DNA from: Novosphingobium huizhouense
GTDB taxonomy: Bacteria; Pseudomonadota; Alphaproteobacteria; Sphingomonadales; Sphingomonadaceae
Reading direction: 5' to 3'
Assembly: GCF_020179475.1 (NCBI RefSeq)
Contig: NZ_JAILXZ010000002.1
Coordinates: forward strand, 727,061-791,060
Length of the DNA: 64,000 nt
Both the position numbers and the translations under genes were made by a program. Below, piece by piece: positions 46,421-57,193 of this stretch. Positions within the stretch are counted from its first letter, which is position 1. Each line of letters opens with the position of its first letter. The notes beneath the pieces were generated by a model. That model saw only the letters and a list, made by a program, of their open reading frames with translations, was not told the origin of the DNA and did not search any database.

Positions 46421-49141
46421 CTAGCCCGCCAGCACGCCCTTGGCCGCCGCGATCGCTTCGGCCGCCTTGCTGCCGTCGGGGCCGCCACCCTGCGCCATGT
46501 CGGGACGGCCGCCGCCGCCCTTGCCGCCCAGCGCTTCGACGCCGGCGCGGACGAGGTCGACCGCGCTCACCTTGCCGGCAAGGTCTTCGGTCACGGCGGC
46601 GGCGATGCTCGCCTTGCCGTCGTTGACCGCCACGATCACCGCCACGCCCGAGCCCATGCGCTGCTTGGCCTGGTCAAGCAGGCCGCGCAGTTCCTTGGGG
46701 TCCAGCCCTTCGAGCACTTGCCCCGAAAACTTCACGCCGCCCACGTCCTCGTCAGCAGCCGCAGCCGCCGAACCGCCGCCGCCCAGCGCCAGCGCCTTCT
46801 TCGCTTCGGCGAGCTCGCGCTCGAGCTTGCGGCGTTCGTCGAGCAGCGCGGCGACGCGCGCCTCCACCTCGTCGGGCGTGGTGCGCAGCAGGCTGGCGGT
46901 GCCCTTCAGCTTGTCCTCGCGATCGACCAGCCAGAGGCGCGCGCCTTCACCGGTCAGCGCCTCGATCCGGCGCACGCCCGAGGAGACGGCGCTTTCGCTC
47001 ACGATCCGGAACACGCCGATGTCGCCCAGCGCGCTGACGTGGGTGCCGCCGCACAGTTCGACCGAGTAATGCCTGTCGGTCTGGCGGCCCATGCTGAGCA
47101 CGCGGACTTCGTCGCCGTACTTTTCCCCGAACAGCGCCATCGCGCCCGCCTCGATCGCCTCGTCCGGGCTCATCAGGCGGGTGGTGACCGCCTCGTTCGC
47201 GCGGATTTCCGCGTTCACTTCGGCTTCGATCGCGGCGATGTCCTCCGCCGTCAGCGCGGTCGGCTGCGAGAAGTCGAAGCGCAGGCGATCGGCCGAAACC
47301 ATCGAGCCCTTCTGCGTGACGTGGTGGCCCAGGCGATGGCGCAGCGCCGCGTGCAGCAGGTGCGTGGCCGAATGGTTGGCGCGCGTGGCATCGCGCCGTT
47401 CGACATCGACCGCCAGCAGCACAGCATCGCCGACCTTGACGGTGCCCGCTTCCACCTTGCCCTGGTGCGCGTGAAGGCGGCCCAGCGGCTTGGACGTATC
47501 GCCGATGACGATCTTCAGCCCTTCGTTGGTGGAGACCGTGCCGGTGTCGCCCATCTGGCCGCCGCTCTCGCCATAGAACGGGGTCTGGTTGGTGAGGATG
47601 ATGACCTCTTCGCCAACGCCCGCCTCGGCCACTTCCTTGCCGTCCTTGACCAGCGCCACGACGACGCCTTCGCCGGTGGTGGCGGTGTAGCCGGTGAATT
47701 CGGTCGCACCGTGGCGTTCGGCAATGTCGAACCAGACTTCGCTGTCTGCCGCCTGCCCGCTGCCCTTCCACGCCGCGCGCGCCGCCGCCTTCTGCTGCGC
47801 CATCGCGGCGTCGAAGCCATCGCGATCGACTGAGATTCCTTCGGAACGCAAAGCGTCCTCGGTCAGGTCGTAGGGAAAACCATACGTGTCGTAGAGCTTG
47901 AATGCAATTTCGCCGGGCAACTCAAGCTTTCCCGCGTACGGTAGGTTGCTTGGATCTAACTCCATCAAAGGCACATCTACAGATGAGGTGCCCACGGAGA
48001 ATTTTGCCCGAATCTTCGCGATCTCATGGGTTAGCAGAGACAAGCCGTTCGACAGCGTGCGGCGGAACTGCACTTCCTCGCGCAGCAGCGTTTCCTCGAT
48101 CAGCGGCTGCGCGCGGCCCAGCTCGGGATAGGCCTGGCCCATTTCGGTGACCAGCGCGCCGACGAGGCGGTGCATCAGCGGGTCTTTCGCGCCCAGCAGG
48201 TGCGCGTGGCGCATGGCGCGGCGCATGATGCGGCGCAGGACATAGCCGCGGCCTTCGTTGCTCGGCAGCACGCCGTCAGCCAGCAGGAAGCTGGTGGAAC
48301 GCAGATGGTCGGCGATCACGCGGTGGCTGGCGGTCTGCTCGCCTTCGGCCTTCACGCCGGTCAGGCTCTCGCTCGCGGCGATCAGCGCGCGGAACGTGTC
48401 GATGTCGTAATTGTCGTGTTCGCCCTGCATCACCGCGGCGATGCGCTCCAGGCCCATGCCGGTGTCGATGCTGGGCTTGGGCAGGTTGCCGACGATTTCG
48501 CCCGCCGCCTGCTCGAACTGCATGAACACCAGGTTCCAGATCTCGATGAAGCGGTCGCCGTCCTCGTCCGCAGATCCCGGAGGGCCGCCCCAGATGTGAT
48601 CGCCGTGGTCGTAGAAGATTTCCGAGCACGGTCCGCACGGGCCTTCATCGCCCATCGCCCAGAAGTTGTCCTTGGTGGGGATGCGGATGATGCGGTCTTC
48701 GGAAAGCCCGGCGATCTTCTGCCACAGGCCGAAGGCTTCGTCGTCGGTGTGGTAGACGGTGACGAGCAGCTTGTCCTTGGGCAAGCCCCATTCGCGCGTC
48801 AGCAAGGTCCAGGCGTGGGTGATCGCCTGTTCCTTGAAATAATCGCCGAAGCTGAAATTGCCCAGCATCTCGAAGAAGGTGTGGTGGCGCGCGGTGTAGC
48901 CCACGTTGTCGAGATCGTTGTGCTTGCCGCCGGCGCGGACGCACTTCTGCGACGAGGTGGCGCGCGAGGTGGCGCGCGTTTCCAGCCCAGTGAACACGTT
49001 CTTGAACGGCACCATTCCGGCGTTGACGAACATCAGCGTGGGATCGTTGTAGGGGACCAGCGGCGCGGATTGCACGACCTCGTGCCCGGCCGAGCCGAAG
49101 TATTCGAGGAAGGAGCGGCGGATTTCGTTCGTCGATGTCAT
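46421..49141 (-). CDS. alaS: Alanyl-tRNA synthetase
   Basis: 906 residues from ATG 49141 ([17 protein letters not shown]). Class II motifs are present ([31 protein letters not shown]), the editing-domain zinc motif [11 protein letters not shown] and CGGTHV, and a C-terminal coiled-coil/DHHA1 part ([20 protein letters not shown]) ending in Gly/Ala-rich sequence. Between the catalytic and editing regions, about residues 365-390, there is an additional stretch ([18 protein letters not shown]) encoded by unusually AT-rich DNA around 47890-48055. The frame is intact, so the enzyme should be functional. Longer upstream starts are unsupported. Confidence 0.96.
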   Translation of the reverse strand: MTSTNEIRRSFLEYFGSAGHEVVQSAPLVPYNDPTLMFVNAGMVPFKNVFTGLETRATSRATSSQKCVRAGGKHNDLDNVGYTARHHTFFEMLGNFSFGDYFKEQAITHAWTLLTREWGLPKDKLLVTVYHTDDEAFGLWQKIAGLSEDRIIRIPTKDNFWAMGDEGPCGPCSEIFYDHGDHIWGGPPGSADEDGDRFIEIWNLVFMQFEQAAGEIVGNLPKPSIDTGMGLERIAAVMQGEHDNYDIDTFRALIAASESLTGVKAEGEQTASHRVIADHLRSTSFLLADGVLPSNEGRGYVLRRIMRRAMRHAHLLGAKDPLMHRLVGALVTEMGQAYPELGRAQPLIEETLLREEVQFRRTLSNGLSLLTHEIAKIRAKFSVGTSSVDVPLMELDPSNLPYAGKLELPGEIAFKLYDTYGFPYDLTEDALRSEGISVDRDGFDAAMAQQKAAARAAWKGSGQAADSEVWFDIAERHGATEFTGYTATTGEGVVVALVKDGKEVAEAGVGEEVIILTNQTPFYGESGGQMGDTGTVSTNEGLKIVIGDTSKPLGRLHAHQGKVEAGTVKVGDAVLLAVDVERRDATRANHSATHLLHAALRHRLGHHVTQKGSMVSADRLRFDFSQPTALTAEDIAAIEAEVNAEIRANEAVTTRLMSPDEAIEAGAMALFGEKYGDEVRVLSMGRQTDRHYSVELCGGTHVSALGDIGVFRIVSESAVSSGVRRIEALTGEGARLWLVDREDKLKGTASLLRTTPDEVEARVAALLDERRKLERELAEAKKALALGGGGSAAAAADEDVGGVKFSGQVLEGLDPKELRGLLDQAKQRMGSGVAVIVAVNDGKASIAAAVTEDLAGKVSAVDLVRAGVEALGGKGGGGRPDMAQGGGPDGSKAAEAIAAAKGVLAG

Positions 49142-49190
49142 GGCACGCGAATTAGGCGAGCACTTGGCGCGGAACAAGCACGATTCATCG

Positions 49191-50126
49191 TCAAGTGTGA
49201 TCGGCCGTGGCGGTCACCAGCCATGCGGCGGCGGGAAAGATCACCTGGCCTGCGGCGAGCCGCGAGCGGACGAGCGCGTCAAGCCGCGCTTCGAACGAGG
49301 CGCGGGCGGTGCGCGGCAGGTTGCGGATGGCGGCCGCCGCCGGCCCGATTCGCCGGAAGAAGGCCAGCGCATCCTCGACCGGCGCCTCGCCCGCGCCGGC
49401 GACATAGCTGAAATCGACCGGGGTTAGCGTGACCTCGCGCCAGTCGGCGAGCACGCGGCGGACGTGGTCGGGATCGGCGAAGGCGAAAGGCCCCGGAGGA
49501 ACGCGGGGCGCCTGCTCCGTTTCGGAAGGTGGCGGAAAAGAGGACGGGGGCGGGGGCGGGGGCGGGGGCGGGGGCGGCGGGGGCAGCAGGCGCGCGATCT
49601 CGGCCGCCCAGGCGTTTTCGGCGGCCTTGCGGAAGCAGGTGAAGACGAGGCGCGCGCCCGGCGCGGCGATGGCGGCGAGATGGGCGAAGGCGGCGGCGGG
49701 ATCGTCGAAGAACATCACCCCGTGGCGCGAGACGAGCAGGTCGGGCCGCCCGCCCCCGTCAATGCCATCATCGTCGCGCCCGCCCTCGTCGCGCCCACCC
49801 CCGTCGCGCCCCCCCTCGTCGCGCCAACACGCGGCGTCGCCTTCCTCGAACCGGAGATTGGCAAGGCCCTGCCCGCGTTCGCGCGCAACGGCGAGCAGCG
49901 GGGCGGACAGGTCGAGCCCGACGACGGTGGCATCGGGCCGCGCCCGCGCGAGCGACAGTGCGATCTCGCCCGCGCCGCAGCCGATATCGAGCACGCGGCG
50001 CGCCGGCACATCGGCGACCGCAGCGAGCAAGCGCGGGGTCAGCGCGGCGAACGAGCGGTCGGTGCGCCGCCATTCGGCGGCCCAGTTGGTTCCGACATTG
50101 CCCTGCCAATCGCCGGCGCTGGTCAT
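49191..50126 (-). CDS. Class I SAM-dependent methyltransferase with low-complexity inserts
   Basis: 311 residues from ATG 50126 ([19 protein letters not shown]). SAM-binding motif I is [18 protein letters not shown], motif II VVGLDLS, and a later block [19 protein letters not shown] fits the fold. Two inserts are unusual: a [11 protein letters not shown] repeat (about residues 103-123) and a run of 14 prolines near 184, both encoded by short GC-rich tandem repeats. The substrate is unknown. It lies upstream of alaS in the same direction, 49 bases away. Confidence 0.87.
   Translation of the reverse strand: MTSAGDWQGNVGTNWAAEWRRTDRSFAALTPRLLAAVADVPARRVLDIGCGAGEIALSLARARPDATVVGLDLSAPLLAVARERGQGLANLRFEEGDAACWRDEGGRDGGGRDEGGRDDDGIDGGGRPDLLVSRHGVMFFDDPAAAFAHLAAIAAPGARLVFTCFRKAAENAWAAEIARLLPPPPPPPPPPPPPSSFPPPSETEQAPRVPPGPFAFADPDHVRRVLADWREVTLTPVDFSYVAGAGEAPVEDALAFFRRIGPAAAAIRNLPRTARASFEARLDALVRSRLAAGQVIFPAAAWLVTATADHT
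49551..49591. repeat. Hexanucleotide tandem repeat inside the methyltransferase gene
   Basis: Successive GGGGGC units on the plus strand encode a poly-proline tract on the minus strand. The unit length of six keeps the frame when copies change. Confidence 0.85.
49768..49825. repeat. Short tandem repeat (CTCGTCGCGCC type) inside the methyltransferase gene
   Basis: Variants of a 15- to 18-base unit CCC-N-TCGTCGCGCC encode the [11 protein letters not shown] repeats. Confidence 0.7.
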
Positions 50127-50709
50127 GGTCGCGAATCTAGGCCTCCCGGCCGAGCGCGGCAAGCGCGGTTGTTTCCGCATCGGGCCGAGCGCAAGTCCCG
50201 GCGCAAGGCGCGGCAGGGAGCGGATGGGGCAAGGCCGATAGCAGCCCGCCTGCAGGCTGAGGGCAGGCGGACGTGCCGGTCTCAACGAACGCGCGCCACT
50301 CCGTTTCTCCTGAGCTTGTCGAAGGACTGCCCTTGCTCTTCGGGCCGTGCGCTCCGTCGCAAGGCCAAGGGCAGCCCTTCGAAAGGCTCAGGGCATGCGG
50401 GACGTGCCGGATCCAACGAACGCGCACCACTCCGTTTGTCCTGAGCCTGTCGAAGGACTGTCCTCGTTCTGCGGGCCATGCGCTGCATTGCAAGGCGGAG
50501 GGGCAGCCCTCCGGCAGGCTCAGGGCAAGCGGGGTTGTACGGGAGGGCGCGGAAAATTGTCCGTCGCGCCTTTTCGAACCTGGCGAGGCGGCCGCATTCT
50601 GCGCGGAAAATGCCCCGGAACGGCCGAAGGCGGCGCGTTCCGCCCGGGGAACGCGCCGCCCTTTGGTTCGGCAGTGGGCGGCGCTGCTGCGCGCGCCCTG
50701 CCCTGAAGA
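50127..50709. other. Intergenic region with REP-like repeats between recA and the methyltransferase
   Basis: 583 bases. The central part (50283-50531) is a tandem duplication of a REP-containing unit. 50540-50709 is GC-rich; no clear recA terminator with a U-tract was found. Confidence 0.6.
50283..50531. repeat. Tandemly duplicated REP-like (BIME) unit
   Basis: Two copies with a period of 131 bases (CAACGAACGCGC at 50283 and 50414). Each holds a pair of oppositely oriented palindromic cores: CCTGAGCTTGTCGAAGG (50309-50325) with CCCTTCGAAAGGCTCAGGG (50375-50393), and CCTGAGCCTGTCGAAGG (50440-50456) with CCCTCCGGCAGGCTCAGGG (50507-50525). Such paired palindromes are REP/BIME elements typical of intergenic DNA. 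Confidence 0.8.
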
Positions 50710-51780
<1,071 letters not shown>

Positions 51781-51832
51781 GGCTTTGCTTCCCCTTGCCT
51801 AAAGATGGCTCCCACGAACCGTCAACACTGGC

Positions 51833-51870
51833 TTTGTATGCATTTTGTTCTCATGGAACAAGAGGGGAAC
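51833..51870 (-). promoter_or_regulatory. recA promoter with LexA operator
   Basis: On the minus strand GTTC-CCCTCTT-GTTC (51856-51870) matches the alphaproteobacterial SOS box exactly. Its second half overlaps a -35 TTGTTC (51856-51861), 17 bases before a -10 TACAAA (51833-51838). LexA bound there would block RNA polymerase. Confidence 0.85.
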
Positions 51871-52007
51871 GAAAATTTCTCGCCATTTTCGCGCAGTTTC
51901 GCCGCAAGCCTCGGTCGCGGCGCGATTTTCGCGGGCGTTGCAGTTGCCGGGCGCGATGGAAAGCGGCGCGGCTTTTCCACCGTTTCGTTCCATCTTGGCA
52001 GCATTCC

Positions 52008-52793
52008 TCAGGCAAACGCGGTGTCGAGCACCAGCATCAGCACGAGCCCTGCGAAGAACGCGGCAAGGCCGTGCCCGCGCCGGCCTTCGCCCGCCACTTG
52101 CGGAAGGATGTGGTCGGCCACGATCAGCAGCATCGCGCCCGCCGCCGCGCCGAGGCCCCAGGGCAGCACCGCCGCGACCTGCGTGACCAGCAACGCCGCG
52201 CCCAGGCCCGCAACCGGCTCGACCAGGCCCGAGGCGGCGCCGCCGGCAAAGGCGCGCATCCGCCCCTGCCCGGCCGCGAGCAGCGCGCACGACACCGCAA
52301 GGCCCTCGGGCAGGTTCTGCGTGCCGATGCCGATGGCGGTTGCAAGGCCCGCCTCGGTGCCGTCGGCAAAGCTCATGCCCACCGCGGCGCCTTCGGGAAT
52401 GTTGTGGAGCGTGATCGCCAGAACCAGCAGCCGCACCGGTGGCGGCAGGCTGTTGCGCCCCCCGGCGGGCGTGCAGTCGCCGGGCGCCGATACGTGCTCG
52501 GGCGCGGGCAGATGCCGGCCGAGCAGCGCGAGCAGGCCCGCGCCTGCGGCCACCGCGCCCGCCACCGCCAGCGCGGCTCCCACCTGCCCGTAGCTCTGCG
52601 TCCGCGCCAGCGCGATGCCCGGCGCGATCAGCGAGAAGAACGCTGCGGCGATCATCACTCCGCCGGCAAAGCCCAGCAGCATTTCCTGCCGCCGGACGTG
52701 GGGCCGCGCCATGCCGAGCACGGGCGCCGCGCCGAACCCGGTCGCGACGCCCGTGGCAAGGCTCGCCAGCGCGCCGGCGAGAAGCGGCGTCAC
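52008..52793 (-). CDS. ZIP-family divalent metal transporter
   Basis: 261 residues from GTG 52793, which overlaps the stop of the manganese catalase gene (GTGA). About eight membrane segments; the ZIP metal pathway is marked by HNIPEGAAVG in helix 4 and GTQNLPEGLAVS in helix 5, with LVEPVAG in the next helix. It imports Zn2+, Fe2+ or Mn2+. Coupling to a manganese enzyme suggests Mn2+ supply, though ZupT-like proteins are broad. Confidence 0.9.
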   Translation of the reverse strand: MTPLLAGALASLATGVATGFGAAPVLGMARPHVRRQEMLLGFAGGVMIAAAFFSLIAPGIALARTQSYGQVGAALAVAGAVAAGAGLLALLGRHLPAPEHVSAPGDCTPAGGRNSLPPPVRLLVLAITLHNIPEGAAVGMSFADGTEAGLATAIGIGTQNLPEGLAVSCALLAAGQGRMRAFAGGAASGLVEPVAGLGAALLVTQVAAVLPWGLGAAAGAMLLIVADHILPQVAGEGRRGHGLAAFFAGLVLMLVLDTAFA

Positions 52794-53758
52794 TGCTCCT
52801 GGGCAGGCGGGGTCATCGCGGCGGCCATCTGCCGCGCCTGCGCGATATCGCTGGCGCCGCCGAGGTCGCGGTCCTGCACCCGCCCGGCTCCCGGCCCCGC
52901 GCCCAGTTCGACCCCGGTCACCGGGTCCTGCGCAAGGTTCGAGCCGAGCCGCGCCTTCATCGCTTCGCCGGTTTCGGCCTCGGCCGCATCGAGGCCCACG
53001 CTCGCCTGCCCGTCGCCGCCGTCGACCGGCAGGTTGCCCGCGATGTCGTCGAGCTTCTGCCACTGCGCGCCGCTGTTCCACGGCCCCGTCGCATCGCCCT
53101 CGCCCTGCGAGGTGTTGACGTAGAGGTTGGCATAGGCCTCGACCCCCGGCAGCTTGCCCGGCGGGAAGTTGTCGGCGATCGAGTAAAGCGCCTTCTCGAA
53201 GCTCTTCTGGTGCGCCACCTCGCGCGTCATCAGGAAGCCGAGCGCATCCTTGATCCCGGGATCGTCGGTGATGTTGATCAGCCGCTCGTAGATGATCTTG
53301 GCGCGGCTTTCGGCGGCGATGTTCGAACGCAGGTCGCAGGTCGGATCGCCGCGGCTGTCGATATAGGCCGCGGTCCACGGCACGCCCGAGCTGTTGGTCA
53401 GCGACGGACCGCCGCCATAGAGCAGCGACTGGGTGTGGCTGTCGCCGCCGGCGTTGATCGCCATGTAGAGGTCGGCTTCCTCCATCGCGGCTTCCGACAG
53501 CGCGCCCTTCACGCCCTTGTTGAGCATCGCCACGATCGAGCCGATCACCTCGAGGTGGCTCAGTTCCTCGGTGGCGATGTCGAGCAGCATGTCCTTGCGG
53601 CCCGGGTCGTCCTCGGCGAGCCCTTGCGTGAAGTAGCGCATCGCCGCGGCAAGCTCGCCGTCGGGGCCGCCGAACTGTTCGAGCAGGAGCGAGGCGAGCG
53701 CCGGGTTGGGCTCGGCGACGCGCACGGTGTATTGCAGGCGCTTGTTGTGCATGAACAT
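52790..53758 (-). CDS. Manganese (non-haem) catalase
   Basis: 322 residues from ATG 53758 (MFMHNKRLQYTVRV) with GGGAG upstream. All five ligands of the dimanganese site are in place: Glu35, Glu65 and His68 (EELSH), Glu150 and His183 (EVAHQ). It converts H2O2 to water and oxygen without haem. It shares four bases with the ZIP transporter gene. Confidence 0.94.
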   Translation of the reverse strand: MFMHNKRLQYTVRVAEPNPALASLLLEQFGGPDGELAAAMRYFTQGLAEDDPGRKDMLLDIATEELSHLEVIGSIVAMLNKGVKGALSEAAMEEADLYMAINAGGDSHTQSLLYGGGPSLTNSSGVPWTAAYIDSRGDPTCDLRSNIAAESRAKIIYERLINITDDPGIKDALGFLMTREVAHQKSFEKALYSIADNFPPGKLPGVEAYANLYVNTSQGEGDATGPWNSGAQWQKLDDIAGNLPVDGGDGQASVGLDAAEAETGEAMKARLGSNLAQDPVTGVELGAGPGAGRVQDRDLGGASDIAQARQMAAAMTPPAQEQ

Positions 53759-53919
53759 GGGTCGTGGCTCCCTGGCCGGAAGGACGCCCGGGGCGGCAGG
53801 CGATGCCGTCCGGGCCCATGCCAAGGTAAAGGGCCGGTCGCCCGCCCGTTCCGCTCTTTCATAACGAAATCATGCACTTGCCCCCACCACGCCCCGGGCG
53901 CGGGACGAGGCGAGTGGGT

Positions 53920-56388
53920 TCAATCGCCGCGAAGCACGTCCTCCACCGCCGCGACGATCTGCGCGACGCTGAAGGGCTTGGCGAGGAAGTGCATGTTGGG
54001 GATGTCGATCTCGCGGCGCAGCTGTTCCTCGGCATAGCCCGACATGAACAGGATCGGCATGTCGGCGCGGATGCGGCGGATCTCGCGCGCCATGGTCGGG
54101 CCGTCCATGCTCGGCATGACCACGTCGGAGAGCACCATGTCGACATCGCCGCCGCCGGCGATGATCCGGCCCAAGGCCTCGAGGCCTTCCTCGCCGTCGG
54201 CGGCGGTGGTCACCTCGTAGCCCTGGCGCACCAGCGCGCGCTCGGCGACGGCGCGGACGGTGTCCTCGTCCTCGACCAGCAGAACGCGCCCGCCGCCGCT
54301 CCATTCGCTGCGCCGCCCTTCGATCCGCGGCCGCGCTTCCTCGGCCTCCTCGGCGGGGTCGGGCACGTGGACCGGCAGGTAGATGGTGAAGCGCGTGCCC
54401 TTGCCCACCTCGCTCGTGGCGAAGATGAAGCCGCCCGACTGCTTGACGATGCCGTAGACGGTCGACAGGCCGAGCCCGGTGCCCTTGCCCTTTTCCTTGG
54501 TGGTGAAGAACGGCTCGAAGATCTTGCCGATCACCGCCGGCTTGATGCCGTGGCCGGTATCCTCGACCACCAATGCGGTATAGTCGCCGATCGGCAGGAT
54601 CTCGCTCTTCATCGCGCGCACGTCGGCCGCGGTGACGCGCCGGGTCATCAGCCGCAGCGTGCCCCCGCCCTTGACGTCGGCCATGGCGTCGCGCGCGTTC
54701 ACCGCCAGGTTGAGCAGGACCTGCTCGAGCTGCACCGGGTCGGCGCGGACGAAGCCGAGATCGCGGTCGTGGCTGACCTCGAGGCTGATCTTCTCGCCGA
54801 GCAGGCGCTTGAGCAGGGTCGAGACTTCGGCGACGACGTCGGGCAGCTGCAGCACTTCGGGGCGCAGCGTCTGCTGGCGCGAGAAGGCGAGCAGCTGGCG
54901 GGTCAGCGAGGCCGCGCGGTTCGAATTGGCCTTGATCTGCTGGATGTCGTCGTAATCGCTGTCGCCCGGGGTGTGGCGCATCAGCATGAGGTCGCAATAG
55001 CCGATGATCGCGGTCAGCACGTTGTTGAAATCGTGCGCCACGCCGCCGGCGAGCTGGCCCACCGCCTGCATCTTGGTCGCCTGCGCGATCTCGCGCTTGA
55101 GCCGGGTTTCCTCGGTCGAGTCCTTGAGGCTGAGCAGCACCGCGCCTTCGCCCAGGCCCCGCACCGCCGCCATGTTGAGCGAGACCGGCTCGTCGGGCGC
55201 GGCGCGCAGCCGCACCGCGACGTCGCCCGAGGTCGGCGCCCCTTGCGCATAGCGGCGCACCGCGTCGGCAAGCGCGCCCTTGTCCTCGCGGATCACAAGG
55301 TCCGAAGGATAGGGCGGCGGCTGGACCGGATCGTCGTGGCCGGCCGCGCGCAGGAAGGCGCGGTTGGCGAACAGGAAGCGCCCGTCGCGGTCGGTCATGG
55401 CAAGGCCCAGCGGCAGCCGCGCGAGCAGCGCCTCGACCTGCGGCAGGCCCGCGCGCGGGTCACCGATCCCGCCCTGGTCGTCGAGCAGCAGGAACAGCGA
55501 CGGCACCGTCGCCGGATCGACCGCGCCCGCGCCGTCGGGATCGGTCACCGGCAGGTGGACGAAGCGCACCACCGCGCCCTTGGCGCCTTCGCTGGCGTAG
55601 AAGATGCGCTCGTGCTCGTCCGAACAGAACCACGAGACGAAATCGGTGCCAACGAGGTCGGCGGTCTCGCGCCCCGAGGCGCGCGCGCAGAACGCGGCGT
55701 TGGCGGCGAGCACCTGCCCGTCGGGCGCGACCAGCGCGAGCGGCAGCCCTTCGCGCGCGGCGATCCGGCCCGGCTTGCCCGCGACCTGGCCGGCGACCAG
55801 CGCCACCAGGTCCTCGCGCAGCGCGGGCACGAAGCGCCAGACAAGGTGGTTCTCGCCCCGCCCGGCGCGGCGCACGTCGAGCGCGAGCGGCCCCGGCAGC
55901 GCGGCGATCGCGTCGATCCGCGCGGCGCCGTCGCGCCAGGCGGCGCGGGCCGCGTTCTCGATCGCGGCCTGGGTCGCGGGGTCGAGCGGCAGGCTGGGCG
56001 GTGCGACGTGGGCGTCGAACCATTCGGAATAGCGCGTGCCGGCGCAGACCAGCCGCCCGGCGCGGTCGGTGATGGCGATCGCCTCGTCCGGCCGGTCGAT
56101 CGCGGCGAAGGTCACCGACCAGTCGGGCGCGGCGAGTTCGACCGCTTCGGGTTCGGGGCGCAGCCGCAGCACGGTGAAGACCAGACCGCCGATCAGCAGG
56201 AAGCCGAGCAGGAAGGCGATGGCGACGACGATATCGCGCGTCGCCCAGCCGAGCAGGCCCGCGCTGAGCGCGACGCCGAGGCCGAGCGCGATCGCCTCGC
56301 GCCAGGGAAACGCGCGCGCCGCCGCCGAGCCGGCGGGCGAGGCCGCGCCGGCATCGCCGGGGATCAGCCGGTCCTCGCCGCCGCTCAC
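53920..56388 (-). CDS. cckA: Hybrid sensor histidine kinase CckA
   Basis: 822 residues from GTG 56388, chosen because the upstream frame lacks family sequence; no strong ribosome site decides. Two N-terminal membrane helices (about 30-80) are followed by PAS-like domains (AIDRPDEAIAITDRAGRLV, GLPLALVAPDGQVLAANAAF, LPLGLAMTDRDGRFLFANRA). Next come the histidine phosphotransfer helix LAGGVAHDFNNVLTAIIGY, the ATPase domain (VNARDAMADVKGGG, VEDTGHGIKP, GKGTGLGLSTVYGI) and a receiver with Asp in MVLSDVVMPSMDG. The DHp block is diagnostic of CckA, which through ChpT phosphorylates CtrA and CpdR. It lies 37 bases after the DUF2062 gene. Confidence 0.94.
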   Translation of the reverse strand: MSGGEDRLIPGDAGAASPAGSAAARAFPWREAIALGLGVALSAGLLGWATRDIVVAIAFLLGFLLIGGLVFTVLRLRPEPEAVELAAPDWSVTFAAIDRPDEAIAITDRAGRLVCAGTRYSEWFDAHVAPPSLPLDPATQAAIENAARAAWRDGAARIDAIAALPGPLALDVRRAGRGENHLVWRFVPALREDLVALVAGQVAGKPGRIAAREGLPLALVAPDGQVLAANAAFCARASGRETADLVGTDFVSWFCSDEHERIFYASEGAKGAVVRFVHLPVTDPDGAGAVDPATVPSLFLLLDDQGGIGDPRAGLPQVEALLARLPLGLAMTDRDGRFLFANRAFLRAAGHDDPVQPPPYPSDLVIREDKGALADAVRRYAQGAPTSGDVAVRLRAAPDEPVSLNMAAVRGLGEGAVLLSLKDSTEETRLKREIAQATKMQAVGQLAGGVAHDFNNVLTAIIGYCDLMLMRHTPGDSDYDDIQQIKANSNRAASLTRQLLAFSRQQTLRPEVLQLPDVVAEVSTLLKRLLGEKISLEVSHDRDLGFVRADPVQLEQVLLNLAVNARDAMADVKGGGTLRLMTRRVTAADVRAMKSEILPIGDYTALVVEDTGHGIKPAVIGKIFEPFFTTKEKGKGTGLGLSTVYGIVKQSGGFIFATSEVGKGTRFTIYLPVHVPDPAEEAEEARPRIEGRRSEWSGGGRVLLVEDEDTVRAVAERALVRQGYEVTTAADGEEGLEALGRIIAGGGDVDMVLSDVVMPSMDGPTMAREIRRIRADMPILFMSGYAEEQLRREIDIPNMHFLAKPFSVAQIVAAVEDVLRGD

Positions 56389-56425
56389 GCGCGGGTCCGC
56401 CGGGTGCGAGCAGACCTGCCGCGCG

Positions 56426-56986
56426 TCATTCGGGAAAGTCCCGCGCCTGCGCGCGCAGCAGCCGCGAACGGCGCTTGTGCGCGGTCCACCAGCGCCAGCC
56501 GATCGCGGTGACGACATAGCCGACCGCGGCGCTGGCGAGCGCGATCACGCCCAGCCCGACGACCAGCGAGGGCGCGGCGTCGGTGCCGAACCAGGCGAGC
56601 CATTCGCCCGGCCCCGCCCCCTTCGAGACGAGCGCGGTCACGGTCGAGAGGTCGGCGTGGAAGCCGAACTTGTTGCCCACCCAGATCGCGCCGGGAAGGA
56701 ACACGAACAGCGTCGTCGGCGGGATCGAGATGAAGGTCATCAGCGCCGCGATCGGGATGTTACCGCGAAACGGCAGGCACATCAGCGCCGCGCCGATGAT
56801 CTGGACGCCGGGGATCATCGCGAAGATGCCGATGAACAGCCCCACCGCCACGCCGCGCGGCACCGAACGCCGGGTGAAGCGCCACAGTTCGTGCCGCGCG
56901 GCGAGCGGGCGTGCGAGCGGCATGCGCTCCATCTGTTCGCGGGTGGGCATGTTGGCCCGGGCCCAATTGGCGATTCTCGTCTGCAT
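56426..56986 (-). CDS. DUF2062 membrane protein
   Basis: 186 residues from ATG 56986. The DUF2062 pattern SVPRGVAVGLFIGIFAMIPG, QIIGAALMCLPFRGNIPIA and ISIPPTTLFVFLPGAIWVGN is clear, with two to three membrane segments and a basic C-terminus. The function of the family is unknown. It is commonly next to cckA or smpB in sphingomonads, as here. Confidence 0.88.
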   Translation of the reverse strand: MQTRIANWARANMPTREQMERMPLARPLAARHELWRFTRRSVPRGVAVGLFIGIFAMIPGVQIIGAALMCLPFRGNIPIAALMTFISIPPTTLFVFLPGAIWVGNKFGFHADLSTVTALVSKGAGPGEWLAWFGTDAAPSLVVGLGVIALASAAVGYVVTAIGWRWWTAHKRRSRLLRAQARDFPE

Positions 56987-57193
56987 CTCGTATCCGCAAG
57001 GCTTAGCGGCCCGCCATCGTCCCGTCACGGAACGATTGCGCCGCCATCGACCCGCCATGGCTAACCGCGCAAGGCTTTCCTCGCGGTGAAGCGCCGCAGG
57101 GCCATCGCCCGTAAGCGGCTCGCGAGGCCGAAGCGGCTCCGCAAGTGCCCCGGGAGCAGGTCCGCAGCAGATCCGCGGCAGGCCCGCCGCGGC

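Noticed and set aside
49551..49825. Tandem repeats considered as a CRISPR array
   Set aside because: Units are 6 and 15-18 bases without unique spacers and they lie inside a coding frame.
51847..51859. GTTC-N5-GAAC palindrome upstream of recA as an operator
   Set aside because: It is a by-product of overlapping the SOS box half; the exact GTTC-N7-GTTC box with correct placement explains the site better.
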